Numbered from the stretch's first letter, positions 43,529 through 52,084 are shown. The stretch: DNA of 64,000 nt from Tumebacillus_A lipolyticus (GCF_042682745.1 NZ_JBHUIO010000011.1:310001-374000), one strand, 5' to 3'. Numbers and translations: made by a program. The notes: a model not told the origin generated them from the sequence alone.

Positions 43529-44206
43529 TTAGAGTAACGAGTTGAGCTGCTGGAGCAGTTCGCCCGCTTTGCCGGAGAGAACCAAGTCGAACCGCTCATC
43601 CTGTTCGGTCCGCTCAAGGTTGAGCATCACCACTCGCCCTGGGGTCATCGAGGGGAGCTGCGCGACCGGATACACCTGCAAGCTCGTGCCGACCACCACG
43701 GTCAACTCCGCGCTTCGCAAGTCGGTCAGCGCTTGGCTCCATGCGCCCTCCGGCAGCGTTTCGCCAAAGAGCACAACGCCAGGCCGCAGTCGCCCCGCAC
43801 AGGCCGGACAAGCCTGACCTGTCAGAAATGACTCGACATCCGCCTGCCGTTCACAGCTGTGACAGCGCACCTTGCGAATCGAGCCGTGCAGCTCATGCAC
43901 CCTTTGTTGGTTCGCCTGCTGATGGAAACCGTCCACATTCTGTGTCGCCACCCCCTGCAGCAGCCCGCGGTGCGGCTTGCTGTCGGCAAGGGCGCGAATG
44001 CGCGCCGAGTAGAACTGATGGAACAGCGGATAATCTGCCTCCAACGCCTCGACACTCGCGACGGTGCGCGGGTCGATGTTGTGCCACCAGCCGCTCGGCG
44101 AGCGGAAATCTGGCAGGCCGCTCTCCGTCGACATCCCAGCGCCGGTCAGCGCTACTGTGTAGCGCGACTCCTTGATCCAGCGAGCTAACGTCAAGAGATC
44201 GCTCAT
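43529..44206 (-). CDS. cobB: SIR2-family NAD-dependent protein deacylase
   Basis: This 225-residue sirtuin removes acyl groups from lysines using NAD. Diagnostic motifs are ALTGAGMSTESGLPDFRS, TQNVDGFHQQAN, and the catalytic His in ELHGSIRKVRC. The zinc ribbon is formed by RCHSCERQ and ACPACAGRLRP, followed by VVLFGETLPEG and VVGTSLQVYPVAQLP. Length is normal. It lies four bases after the stop of the upstream acetyltransferase, so co-expression of acetylase and deacetylase is possible. Confidence 0.93.
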   Translation of the reverse strand: MSDLLTLARWIKESRYTVALTGAGMSTESGLPDFRSPSGWWHNIDPRTVASVEALEADYPLFHQFYSARIRALADSKPHRGLLQGVATQNVDGFHQQANQQRVHELHGSIRKVRCHSCERQADVESFLTGQACPACAGRLRPGVVLFGETLPEGAWSQALTDLRSAELTVVVGTSLQVYPVAQLPSMTPGRVVMLNLERTEQDERFDLVLSGKAGELLQQLNSLL

Positions 44207-44209
44207 CGT

Positions 44210-44755
44210 TTATCGATCCTTCCACTCGGACGCCAGCATCGAGTACATCTGGTGGTCGAGAAAGCGATCGTGCATCCACTCGCTCTGGCGAACCACACCT
44301 TCCTTCGTAAATCCGAGCCGCTCCGGGATCGCTTGGCTCTTCAGATTGCTCGTCGCCACGCGAATCTCGACGCGGTTCAAGCCGTATTCGTAAATCGCCT
44401 GATCGACCAGCGCTCGCGTCGCGGCGCTCATCAGGCCGAGCCCGGTAAACTCTTTGCCCAGCCAGTAGCCGATCGATGTCATGCGGTTGTTCCAATCGAT
44501 CTTGTGATAGCCGATCGCGCCTGCGAACTCCCCGCGATAGAAGATTCCATAGTGGGTGCCCTGATTGCTCGCAAACTGATCGCGCGCGATCTGGATAAAC
44601 GCCAGCGCATCATCTGCAGACTTGTACAGATCGACAAACATCAGCCATTCGCGAAGATGCTCGCGGTTGCGGTCGACCAGCTCGTAGATCGCCTCCGCAT
44701 GTCGCACCTCCAGCATTCGCAACTCCGCACCTTCGAACAAAACGTGTTTTAACAT
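44210..44755 (-). CDS. RimJ/RimL-type GNAT acetyltransferase
   Basis: This 181-residue acetyltransferase has the pattern of the ribosomal-protein N-acetyltransferase group: the N-terminal LEVRHAEAIYELVDRNREHLREWL, FAGAIGYHKIDWNN, the acetyl-CoA motif GYWLGKEFTGLGLMSAATRAL, and RVEIRVATSNLKSQAIPERLGF. The ATG at 44755 is chosen because GAGG lies eight bases upstream; the longer frame to 44902 is not supported. It is the first gene ahead of the sirtuin and peptidase. Confidence 0.88.
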   Translation of the reverse strand: MLKHVLFEGAELRMLEVRHAEAIYELVDRNREHLREWLMFVDLYKSADDALAFIQIARDQFASNQGTHYGIFYRGEFAGAIGYHKIDWNNRMTSIGYWLGKEFTGLGLMSAATRALVDQAIYEYGLNRVEIRVATSNLKSQAIPERLGFTKEGVVRQSEWMHDRFLDHQMYSMLASEWKDR

Positions 44756-44901
44756 CTTCCTGTCCTCGTCTTCCCCTAAATTTTTCAAATATTGTACCAC
44801 AAAACTGCCCGTTCTGATCATCAATAGGTGCGTATCGGTTGCCGACCTGTCCATATTCGCATTTACTGTACTACAAAATGCATGGAGGGGGTGACGTTGC
44901 A

Positions 44902-44991
44902 ATGTACGGTACCTTCGGTGCTTACACCCGTTGGGCGGTCGTCTTCCTGATCATCTTTGTGCTGTTCATCCTGCTCGTTCCTTATTGCTAG
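44902..44991 (+). CDS. YjcZ-like 29-residue sporulation mini-protein
   Basis: The short frame reads MYGTFGAYTRWAVV then FLIIFVLFILLVPYC: a glycine/tyrosine start followed by a single hydrophobic helix. It has GGAGGGGGTGA before the ATG, and a perfect terminator follows. Composition and length fit the YjcZ family of tiny membrane proteins found in Bacillus and Paenibacillus, whose expression is tied to sporulation. It is below the usual gene-calling cut-off. Confidence 0.7.
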   Translation: MYGTFGAYTRWAVVFLIIFVLFILLVPYC

Positions 44992-45023
44992 TTTCTCTGA
45001 GATGAATCGGTCGGCGCGACGCC

Positions 45024-45058
45024 AAAAAAGGATTGCTCGATCTGAGCAATCCCTTTTT
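45024..45058 (+). terminator. Intrinsic terminator after the mini-protein gene
   Basis: Arms AAAAAGGATTGCTC and GAGCAATCCCTTTTT around GATCT, one mismatch, T tract at the end. Confidence 0.85.
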
Positions 45059-45066
45059 GCATGTCC

Positions 45067-45124
45067 GCTTTGCATGTCTGCTTCCGCTTTGCATATCCGC
45101 TTTGCATATCCGCTTTGCATATCC
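45067..45124. repeat. Tandem 13-bp repeats
   Basis: GCTTTGCATATCC occurs three times in direct succession (45086-45098, 45099-45111, 45112-45124), with a diverged copy at 45067-45079. The array lies just after the 3' end of the glycosyltransferase gene on the opposite strand. Confidence 0.9.
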
Positions 45125-45139
45125 GCTCGGGTGGACTTT

Positions 45140-46291
45140 TCAAGCGTAGCGCCAACTGCCCGTTTCGTTCGTCTGCAGCAGCCCTGTCGAACGCTCCGTC
45201 CGTCTGGCCAGCTGCAGTGCCGCTTCTGCCACCTCAAAGGCGGCGTAAGGCTGGCGAATCTCCTCAATCCGCTCGATCATCTGCGCTCGATCGCTCTCCG
45301 CAGTCAGCAGATGGCGCACCAGATCGGCGCCCTCTTCAGCTGAGCTCGCCCTGCGCGCCACCCCATATGCTGACATCAGCTCCCCATTGCGATGCTCTTG
45401 GCCGGGAATCGCCGAGCAGAGCACCATCGGCAGGCGCATCACCAGCGCCTCCGCCACGGTCATCCCGCCCGGCTTGGTCACCAGCAGGTCGCTTCTGGCC
45501 ATCAGCGACTGCACCTGTTGCGAATATCCGCGAATCTTCACGTTGGGCAATCCGCCAAACCGCCCCTTCAGCTCACGGCGCAGCGTCTGGTTGAAGCCGC
45601 AGACCACCGTCAGATCGTCTGTCAACCCTCCGTCCACCAGCTCCTCCACCATGCGGAGGACGCCAAGCCCCAGCCCTCCGCCCATCAACAGCACCTGTCT
45701 GTTCCGCTCGCTCCCTCGCTCCACAGCCGTCAGCGCTTCCAAAAAGCGCTGGGAGACGGGGATTCCGGTCGCCCGCACCTGAGAGCGACCCAACAGCCGC
45801 GCGTTCATTCGCTCCTGAATCTCCGGCAGCGGCACACAGTAGAGATCGACAGCAGGATGAAGCCAATAGCCGTGCGGATCGTAATCGGTCAACACGGTGA
45901 TCAGCGGCACTTGCATCCCCTGGCGCTTCAGCTCAGCGATCAGGCAGGCGGGAAGAGGATGCGTGCAGATGATCGCGTCAGGAGCCAAGCGGCGAATCCA
46001 CGGGCCGACCTCCTTGCACAGCGCCTCGCGCACGATCAGCCTGCCCACCCGATTCCACTCCTTTTCCCGCTGCCACTCGTACCATTTCCCCCACAGCTTG
46101 GGCCCGCGAGCGAGCGTTTGCAGATAGAGGGTGCGCAGCGCTTTGGCCGTTCGCGGTCGAAACGTATCGAGCAGGTTGACCCTCGTCACGCCACGCTGTG
46201 GATCGAGCGTGCGCAGCGCCTCTTCCACCGCCTGCGCCGCTCGCTCGTGCCCCGCGCCGATCGATTCGGACAACAGCAGGATCTGTCCCAT
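45140..46291 (-). CDS. MGDG/UgtP-like lipid glycosyltransferase
   Basis: This 383-residue GT28/GT-B enzyme resembles processive diacylglycerol glucosyltransferases and monogalactosyldiacylglycerol synthases. The N-terminal LLLSESIGAGHERAAQAV is the family MGDG_synth start; the donor-binding part has LLMGGGLGLGVLRMV, VCGFNQTLRRELK, and the conserved TKPGGMTVAEALVMRLPMVL. It probably glycosylates diacylglycerol for glycolipids or lipoteichoic acid anchors at the membrane. The ATG at 46291 follows AAAGGAGG. The PAP2 phosphatase gene ends 20 bases upstream. Confidence 0.9.
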   Translation of the reverse strand: MGQILLLSESIGAGHERAAQAVEEALRTLDPQRGVTRVNLLDTFRPRTAKALRTLYLQTLARGPKLWGKWYEWQREKEWNRVGRLIVREALCKEVGPWIRRLAPDAIICTHPLPACLIAELKRQGMQVPLITVLTDYDPHGYWLHPAVDLYCVPLPEIQERMNARLLGRSQVRATGIPVSQRFLEALTAVERGSERNRQVLLMGGGLGLGVLRMVEELVDGGLTDDLTVVCGFNQTLRRELKGRFGGLPNVKIRGYSQQVQSLMARSDLLVTKPGGMTVAEALVMRLPMVLCSAIPGQEHRNGELMSAYGVARRASSAEEGADLVRHLLTAESDRAQMIERIEEIRQPYAAFEVAEAALQLARRTERSTGLLQTNETGSWRYA

Positions 46292-46310
46292 GAAGCTCCT
46301 CCTTTTCTGA

Positions 46311-46826
46311 CTACCCGAGCAGCCAGGCGACGATCGTCCCAAGCGCTGCTCCGGTCAAAATGTCGGACGGATAGTGCAGGCCGAGATACACTCTGGACAG
46401 CGCCACCAGAGCTGCCAGCCCAAAGAACGGCAACAGCAAGCCGGGCAGCGCGATCGACAGCACGGTCGCCGTGCAGAAAGCGGCTGTCGAATGTCCGGAA
46501 GGAAACGAGGCGTCCTGCAGGAGGTGGCGACCTGTCGACACATGTTCTAACACCTGATAAGGCCGCGGGCGCGGCATCACTTTTTTACATAGCGCCACGA
46601 TCAGATGACTGACAAGCAGAGAGATGGAAAGATGAATGCCTGTGTCCTGCCAAAACGGATCGGTGCTCACCAACAGCGCAAGCGACAGCACCACACACCA
46701 GATCACCCCGCCAAGATGGGTGATCGCCGGCATCACCCGATCGGTCACACCGTTTTTCCAAGCGCGATTGACCCAGAAGAACGTCACGATATCCCCACTG
46801 CGCATCCAGAGCGTCATTCTCTTCAT
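46311..46826 (-). CDS. PAP2 family membrane phosphatase
   Basis: This 171-residue protein, with about five membrane helices, carries all three PAP2 motifs: KKVMPRPRP, FPSGHSTAAF and SRVYLGLHYPSD. It resembles small undecaprenyl-pyrophosphate or phosphatidic-acid/PGP phosphatases. Phosphatidate phosphatase activity would give diacylglycerol, the acceptor of the glycosyltransferase encoded 20 bases downstream; that link is inference from the gene order. Confidence 0.9.
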   Translation of the reverse strand: MKRMTLWMRSGDIVTFFWVNRAWKNGVTDRVMPAITHLGGVIWCVVLSLALLVSTDPFWQDTGIHLSISLLVSHLIVALCKKVMPRPRPYQVLEHVSTGRHLLQDASFPSGHSTAAFCTATVLSIALPGLLLPFFGLAALVALSRVYLGLHYPSDILTGAALGTIVAWLLG

Positions 46827-46975
46827 GCCAAGTCTCCTTTCAACTCTTCTACCTTTAAAGTACAGGGCAATTGTTATCCCTTGATGAAGGAATGACGTGG
46901 GCTGGCGTAAAGCTTTTTTCTTTTTTCCACATGCGGTAAGATAGGTGAAACAAAATGGAAAAGGGATGATTTCTG

Positions 46976-48130
46976 ATGGAACATCTGCTCAACCGGCGGG
47001 TGCAATCGATTCAAATGTCGGGAATTCGCAAGTTTGCGATGATCGCCGCTCAGTATCCTGACGCGATCTCGCTGACGCTCGGCCAACCCGACTTTGCGAC
47101 GCCGGAGCACATCAAGCAAGCGGGGCAAACGGCCATCAGCAATGACCGCACCTCCTATACGCCAAACGCAGGGCTGATCGAGCTGCGCCAAGCTGCCTGT
47201 GCGTTTCTTTCACAAAAATACGGTCTGGACTATCGGGCGGACAGCGAGGTGATCGTCACCAACGGCGCCTCCGAAGCGCTCGACATCGCCCTGCGCACCC
47301 TGTTGGAAGAAGGCGCAGAAGTGCTGTTGCCCGGCCCGATCTACCCGGGCTATGAGCCGCTGATCCGCCTGTGCGGAGCGGAGCCGGTCTACCTGGACAC
47401 CACCAAGACAGGCTTTCGCGTCTCCGGCGAGATGGTGCGCCAGGCGCTGACCGATAAGACCCGCTGTCTGATTCTGCCGACGCCGTCCAACCCGACGGGG
47501 GTCGTCCAGAGCGAACAGAGCTTGCGCGAGATCGCAGATGTGTTGGAGGAGCGCGAAGTTTTTGTGATCTCCGACGAAATCTACAGCGAGCTGCTCTATG
47601 CGGGGACGCACGCTTCGATCGCTTCGATCCGGTCGATGCGCGACCGGACGGTCGTCATCAACGGCCTGTCCAAATCGCACTCGATGACCGGCTGGCGCGT
47701 CGGCTTCACGTTTGCGCCCGCCTACATCACCGAGCAGATGGTAAAAGTGCATCAATACAACGCCGCCTGCGCCTCTTCGATCTCGCAATATGCGGCGATC
47801 GAAGCGCTGACAGCAGGCATCGACGATGCGGAAGCGATGCGAGCCGCCTACAAGCAGCGCCGCGACTATCTGATGGAACGGCTGCTCGGCATGGGGTTTG
47901 AGGTGATCCAGCCGGACGGGGCGTTTTACATCTTCCCATCGATCGAGAAGTTCGGTATGAACTCGTTCGATTTTGCCACCCGACTGCTGGAGGAGGCGCG
48001 CGTCGCCGTAGTGCCGGGCGTCGCCTTCTCCCCGCTCGGAGAAGGGTTTATTCGCATCTCCTACGCTTCTTCGATGGAGCAGTTGCGAGCGGCCATGGAT
48101 CGGCTGGAAGCGTTTGTACAGACGCTCTGA
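46976..48130 (+). CDS. patA: Class I/II aminotransferase (PatA-like)
   Basis: This 384-residue PLP enzyme resembles Bacillus PatA, N-acetyl-L,L-diaminopimelate aminotransferase of the acetylase branch of lysine synthesis. Landmarks are SLTLGQPDFATPEHI, TNGASEALDIAL, PTPSNPTGVV, the cofactor Asp in VISDEIYSELLY, the PLP lysine in NGLSKSHSMTGWRVGF, and the substrate Arg in GFIRISYASS. Other aromatic or alanine aminotransferase roles cannot be excluded. No lysine pathway genes are adjacent. A strong terminator follows. Confidence 0.88.
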   Translation: MEHLLNRRVQSIQMSGIRKFAMIAAQYPDAISLTLGQPDFATPEHIKQAGQTAISNDRTSYTPNAGLIELRQAACAFLSQKYGLDYRADSEVIVTNGASEALDIALRTLLEEGAEVLLPGPIYPGYEPLIRLCGAEPVYLDTTKTGFRVSGEMVRQALTDKTRCLILPTPSNPTGVVQSEQSLREIADVLEEREVFVISDEIYSELLYAGTHASIASIRSMRDRTVVINGLSKSHSMTGWRVGFTFAPAYITEQMVKVHQYNAACASSISQYAAIEALTAGIDDAEAMRAAYKQRRDYLMERLLGMGFEVIQPDGAFYIFPSIEKFGMNSFDFATRLLEEARVAVVPGVAFSPLGEGFIRISYASSMEQLRAAMDRLEAFVQTL

Positions 48131-48173
48131 TCAAAAAAGCGAAGCGGCTACGTAGCGCTTCGCTTTTTTGATC
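48129..48173 (+). terminator. Intrinsic terminator after patA
   Basis: Perfect 17-bp arms GATCAAAAAAGCGAAGC and GCTTCGCTTTTTTGATC starting at the stop codon. Confidence 0.85.
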
Positions 48174-48223
48174 GATCCGGCTGACCTTCCGCTTCCCCAT
48201 CACCAAAGCGGCTCTGCCACAGC

Positions 48224-48250
48224 AAAAAGCCCCCTTTTGGCAAAGGGGGC
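48224..48250 (-). terminator. Intrinsic terminator of the Eis-like gene
   Basis: Minus strand GCCCCCTTT and AAAGGGGGC around a 4-base loop, followed by UUUUU. Confidence 0.85.
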
Positions 48251-48270
48251 AGATCTGTTCGCGCTTGTCG

Positions 48271-49503
48271 TTAAAACCCGAACATGCACATCGGCTTTTC
48301 TTCGGTGCGGAACAGACGTTGCAACTGAGCCGCATAGCTGTCATCAGACAGCTTGGCCAGTCCGGTCATGTGCAAACTGCGGAAGCTGGTCGCACCGGCG
48401 ATCAACGAGGAGAAATTGTCGACGCGGATCGTCAGCTCCACATCGGCCGCGCCGCCCTCGATCACCTCCGGACGGCCTTCGACAAATTGGATCAGGGTCG
48501 ATCTGTTGTTTTCCGACAGGAAGCTGTCTTCGAGCGTGACGCTCAGCTTGACGCTTTCGCCGTTAAAATTGTGGTGTTTCAGGTCGCCGAACAGCCCCGC
48601 GACATCCACCGCGCGAACCATCAGCCCGCATCCGGTGACGCTCGTCTCCAAGTACAGTCCCTCAAACGCGTCATACGTCTTGGTCGACGGGTTGTTCAGC
48701 AAGAAGAGGATGTTCTCATCCTGCGTGGAGAAGCTGACGCGGTGGAACTGATCCTCCTGCGTATGCAAGAAGGTGCAAAACTCCTGAATCGCTTCGTTCG
48801 TCTCGTAGACCAGATGGGAGATGACCAGCTGGTTGACCAGCGGCTGCTCTCGCTGAAAGCGCATCACCATATAGCCTTTCAACTCACCCGCTTGACGATA
48901 CCCGACCACGCGGACAGCGTCCTGTCTGAAAAAGGGTTCCAGGTGATGTTTCGCCAGCGGGGTCAGCCCGTTTCGCGTCTTGCTATAGCGGTTGTAGCAG
49001 GCGAGCACCTCTTCGAGGTTCGCCTCGGTCAGCATCTCCAGATTGTCTTTGCTGCCAAAGTTGTTGATGCCAGACGTCTCCAAGTTGAAGCGACGATATT
49101 CGGCGCCGTAGCCGAATCCCATCTGTTTATAAAAGGACATGCGGAACGGGTACAGCGTGACATAGCTGATCCCCTTCTGACGAAAATGATCGAGCGAATA
49201 GATCAAGATCTCTTTGGCGATCTTTTCTTTTTTCCGCAAGAGATCGACCGCGACCAGCGCAATGCCCCCCACCGGGATCATCCCATCGCCGCGCAAGTTC
49301 ATCTCAAAATCGAGCAGGCAGACGCCGCCCACCAGCGTATCCCCTTTAAAAGCGCCATAGAACTCACGCTCTGGAAAGCCGAAAAAGCGAGTCATGTTCG
49401 CCTTTTTCTGCTCCGGTGTGCCGGGAAACCCCGGATATGCATTGGAAAACAATTTCGTAAAGGACTCGATATCTTCTTCCTGCAGCTTCTTGATCTCAAG
49501 CAT
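48271..49503 (-). CDS. Eis-like GNAT acetyltransferase with SCP2-type C-terminus
   Basis: This 410-residue protein has the three-part Eis architecture. An N-terminal GNAT domain (about 1-150) includes GGIALVAVDLLRKKEKIAKEI and YPFRMSFYKQMGFGYG. A second, degenerate GNAT half follows (about 160-295). A C-terminal sterol-carrier-like domain (about 300-410) ends with AKLSDDSYAAQLQRLF. The free C-terminal Phe is used in Eis enzymes as the catalytic base, and this protein ends in MCMFGF. The family acetylates amines, for example aminoglycosides or lysine side chains. ATG 49503 has AAAGGAG seven bases upstream. A TATAAT lies about 30 bases further up. Confidence 0.88.
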   Translation of the reverse strand: MLEIKKLQEEDIESFTKLFSNAYPGFPGTPEQKKANMTRFFGFPEREFYGAFKGDTLVGGVCLLDFEMNLRGDGMIPVGGIALVAVDLLRKKEKIAKEILIYSLDHFRQKGISYVTLYPFRMSFYKQMGFGYGAEYRRFNLETSGINNFGSKDNLEMLTEANLEEVLACYNRYSKTRNGLTPLAKHHLEPFFRQDAVRVVGYRQAGELKGYMVMRFQREQPLVNQLVISHLVYETNEAIQEFCTFLHTQEDQFHRVSFSTQDENILFLLNNPSTKTYDAFEGLYLETSVTGCGLMVRAVDVAGLFGDLKHHNFNGESVKLSVTLEDSFLSENNRSTLIQFVEGRPEVIEGGAADVELTIRVDNFSSLIAGATSFRSLHMTGLAKLSDDSYAAQLQRLFRTEEKPMCMFGF

Positions 49504-49752
49504 GGGTATGACTCCTTTATTTTTTAATTCTATTATATACGATAAACCATTCGTAGTGCAGACAATTCTATCCAGAGTGCAGAGGCTCCTCACACTCACC
49601 TGAGTCTTGCAGGTCGGCGCGCGTTGCGATCAGTCGATCGAGCGGAGATCGCGCAGGGCCCGCTCGCTCTGCAAAGCTTTTTCAGCAGCCGATGTTCTCC
49701 CGATCGGCGATTCGCGAGCGTCATGCATCACGCCAGATTTCGCCATCTGACC

Positions 49753-49782
49753 TTGACAACGAGAATCATTATCAATTATTCT
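49753..49782 (+). promoter_or_regulatory. Fur-boxed promoter of the ferric reductase gene
   Basis: TTGACA (49753-49758) and a -10-like TATTCT (49777-49782) bracket CGAGAATCATTATCA (49760-49774), a 7-1-7 Fur box with one mismatch to TGAGAAT-N-ATTATCA-type sites. The box fills the spacer, so iron-loaded Fur would exclude RNA polymerase. It lies in the 333-base gap 49504-49836, which otherwise holds the promoter of the Eis-like gene on the other strand. Confidence 0.75.
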
Positions 49783-49836
49783 GGAGGTACTTGAGTCAAA
49801 TGACCCTCTTTCCTGAGAAGGGAGATCGAATAGAGC

Positions 49837-50661
49837 ATGAAAACTGTCGAAACAAAAATCGAACTGCTCACCCGTTTGCGCACAGAAGGGATGCGTCTGC
49901 CGTTCCAATTTGCGCAGGAGCAAGACCGCCCGGAAGGCATCGCGATCGGCCAGCTCTTGCAGGATAGCGCACTGTTGCGGGCGACGATGGAGAACGTCGC
50001 CAAGCAGATGAATTCTGGCAATCTGGTCGCTGCCGCCTCGCTGTTTCAAAAGCGGTTGGCCAGCCTGTTGCTCGCCTCGGTCTTGACGCCGCTGTCCACC
50101 GTCGGGCTCGGTCTGCTCGCTGATGCGGACTCGACGGAGATCGTGCTGGTCGACAACTTGCCTGTCAGCGTGATCCTTTGCGATCGAGAATCGCTCTTGC
50201 TGGTCAACCGCCTGCCGCAAGACTGGCAGAACCTTGAGCCAGGCTTGGTGCGGGAAGATGTTGCGACCGTTCAGCGCGTGCTGAAAGCTGTCTTTGACCA
50301 AACGCTCGGACCTTTGATCTATCGAATCGCTGCGGAGTTCAACCTCTCCCCGAAAGTGATGTGGGGTAACGTCGGCAATTTTGTCGGCTACCTGTATGGA
50401 GAGCTGTGCGAACATCCGACCTACCAGCAAGCTGCGATCGTCGACCGCGAATATGTGTTTAACTCGGTCGGGTTTACCGCACCGAAGCTCGGCGATACGT
50501 TCCAAGAGGTGTGGCTAGAGGAGATCAGCCCAGCTCGCAAGGTGCGCGTTCGCAATTCCTGCTGTCTGTGGAATCAGTTTCCTGGCAACCGCTCTTGCAC
50601 CACCTGCCCGTTGGTGTGCAATGCGGAGCGCGCCGAACTGCTTTCCGCCTACAAAGCGTAA
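49837..50661 (+). CDS. FhuF-like siderophore-iron reductase
   Basis: This 274-residue soluble protein ends with the FhuF-type [2Fe-2S] motif, two adjacent Cys then Cys-x2-Cys (CCLWNQFPGN then RSCTTC). The body is like the IucA/IucC C-terminal/FhuF fold (LFQKRLASLLLASVLTPLS, SPKVMWGNVGNFVGYLY). Such proteins reduce ferric siderophores in the cytoplasm to release iron. A Fur-regulated promoter and the siderophore operon next door support this. The RBS GGGAG is slightly far from the ATG. A terminator follows at 50768. Confidence 0.87.
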   Translation: MKTVETKIELLTRLRTEGMRLPFQFAQEQDRPEGIAIGQLLQDSALLRATMENVAKQMNSGNLVAAASLFQKRLASLLLASVLTPLSTVGLGLLADADSTEIVLVDNLPVSVILCDRESLLLVNRLPQDWQNLEPGLVREDVATVQRVLKAVFDQTLGPLIYRIAAEFNLSPKVMWGNVGNFVGYLYGELCEHPTYQQAAIVDREYVFNSVGFTAPKLGDTFQEVWLEEISPARKVRVRNSCCLWNQFPGNRSCTTCPLVCNAERAELLSAYKA

Positions 50662-50767
50662 TCGGACAGACCTCCATGCGGCGGGCGCCGAACTTTTCTC
50701 CGCCTTGCCAGATCGAATCGGATCGCTCAAGCAGGCGATCCGGTCGGCAGCCGCTCGATCGAACGAC

Positions 50768-50817
50768 AAACAGCCCCCAAGAACTTTGTGCTGCACAGTT
50801 CTTGGGGGCTGTTTTTT
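50768..50817. terminator. Long intrinsic terminator between convergent iron genes
   Basis: Perfect 18-bp arms starting AAACAGCCCCC and ending GGGGGCTGTTT, T tract of six on the plus strand. It separates the reductase from the convergent minus-strand sbn operon. The rest of 50662-50896 holds no gene. Confidence 0.85.
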
Positions 50818-50896
50818 GTGGTCAAGCGCTGATCGCTGACCCGAAGTGCCGCACCTTTTGCGATTCCAGACGGCGGCGATCACCATCGCTTGCCAA

Positions 50897-52084
50897 TCAT
50901 TGAAAATAGACAAACTGCGGATGCTCAAGGTCGCTAAAATCATGAGCGGAGATCGCCCAGCCGTATGCGCCCGCATAGGGGAACAGGATCAGGTCGCCTG
51001 CGCGCAGCCGCCCGATCGGCGCGCTGTGTGCCAAAATGTCTTTCGGCATGTTCATCTTGCCGGCGATCGTCACCAGCTCGCCTTGCACCTCCGGCCGCGC
51101 GAACGGATACGGCCACTCTTCGATCGGAACGACCGTCATCGGATGCGCGTGTTTCCAAGCGCCGGGGAGCAGAAAATGGTGCAATCCCCCTTCGACGATC
51201 GCATACCAACCGCCATGATTTTGCCGCACGTCTAACACTTCGGTCACATAGTACCCGCAGGAGGCGACCGCATAGCGGCCGCATTCGAAGAGCACCGTAA
51301 CATCATCGCCGGCAGCAGCCAAACTGTCTGCCAACCGCTCGGCAAACGGATCGAGATCGAACTGCGCCGCGATGTCCGCATAGTTGACCCCTATCCCGCC
51401 GCCAGCGTTGATGTACTCCAGCCGAAATCCAAACTCGTCCGCCCAGCCGCGGGCCTTTTTTGCGTAAAACGCCACCATCTTCAGATGTTGCTCCACATCG
51501 AGATTGTTGGAGAGCGAATGAAAATGAAACCCTTTCAGCCGGATGTGCGCACAGCGCATCGCCGCCCGAACCGCCTGCTCGATCACCGCTTCGTCGATGC
51601 CGAACTGCGTCGGAACGCCCGCCATCTGCAGCGTCGCGCTCGGCAGCGGCCCGCGCAGGTTGACGCGCAGCAGGATGTCGACCGCCACACCCTTGCGCGC
51701 GGCGATCTCTTCGAGCCGCGCCAACTCGTGCATGCTTTCCACATGCAGCAGGGTGACGCGCTGATCGATCGCCCCTTCCAGCTCTTCATCCGCCTTGCCT
51801 GGCCCGCCGAAGATGATCGGCGCGTCTTGGCTTACGGCGCGCACTTTCTGCACCTCTCCGATCGACGCCACCTCAAAGCCGTGGACGAGCGGCGCGAGCG
51901 CTTCGAGCATCTCCTGCTGCGAGTTCGCCTTGATCGCATAGAAATACCGGCACTGCGGTGGCAGCGCCTGCACAAAGCGCCGCACATGCTGCGCGAGATC
52001 GCGCAGGTCGTACAGGTACGCTTTGAGCGGCCTGTTGCCTTGCGTCCGTTTGAGCTCGGCGATCTGTTCGAGCACGCGCCTCAT
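50897..52084 (-). CDS. sbnH: PLP decarboxylase, second SbnH-like copy
   Basis: This 395-residue fold-type III PLP enzyme belongs to the diaminopimelate/ornithine decarboxylase family and is closest in character to SbnH. Lys52 in FYAIKANS binds PLP; HGFEVASIGE, GFHFHSLSNN, INAGGGIGVNY and FECGRYAV mark the barrel, and the C-terminal beta domain has FPYAGAYGWAIS. SbnH decarboxylates the citryl-diaminopropionate intermediate of staphyloferrin B. A second, clearly homologous copy starts at 63718 in the other operon. It overlaps the upstream NIS synthetase gene by four bases and is the last gene of the minus operon. Confidence 0.87.
   Translation of the reverse strand: MRRVLEQIAELKRTQGNRPLKAYLYDLRDLAQHVRRFVQALPPQCRYFYAIKANSQQEMLEALAPLVHGFEVASIGEVQKVRAVSQDAPIIFGGPGKADEELEGAIDQRVTLLHVESMHELARLEEIAARKGVAVDILLRVNLRGPLPSATLQMAGVPTQFGIDEAVIEQAVRAAMRCAHIRLKGFHFHSLSNNLDVEQHLKMVAFYAKKARGWADEFGFRLEYINAGGGIGVNYADIAAQFDLDPFAERLADSLAAAGDDVTVLFECGRYAVASCGYYVTEVLDVRQNHGGWYAIVEGGLHHFLLPGAWKHAHPMTVVPIEEWPYPFARPEVQGELVTIAGKMNMPKDILAHSAPIGRLRAGDLILFPYAGAYGWAISAHDFSDLEHPQFVYFQ

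Noticed and set aside
45067..45124. Tandem 13-mers considered as a CRISPR-like array
   Set aside because: Units are directly adjacent with no spacers, far too short, and no cas genes are near.
48265..49527. 420-codon plus frame opposite the Eis-like gene
   Set aside because: The minus frame has a good ribosome binding site, a recognised domain order and a terminator; the plus frame has none.
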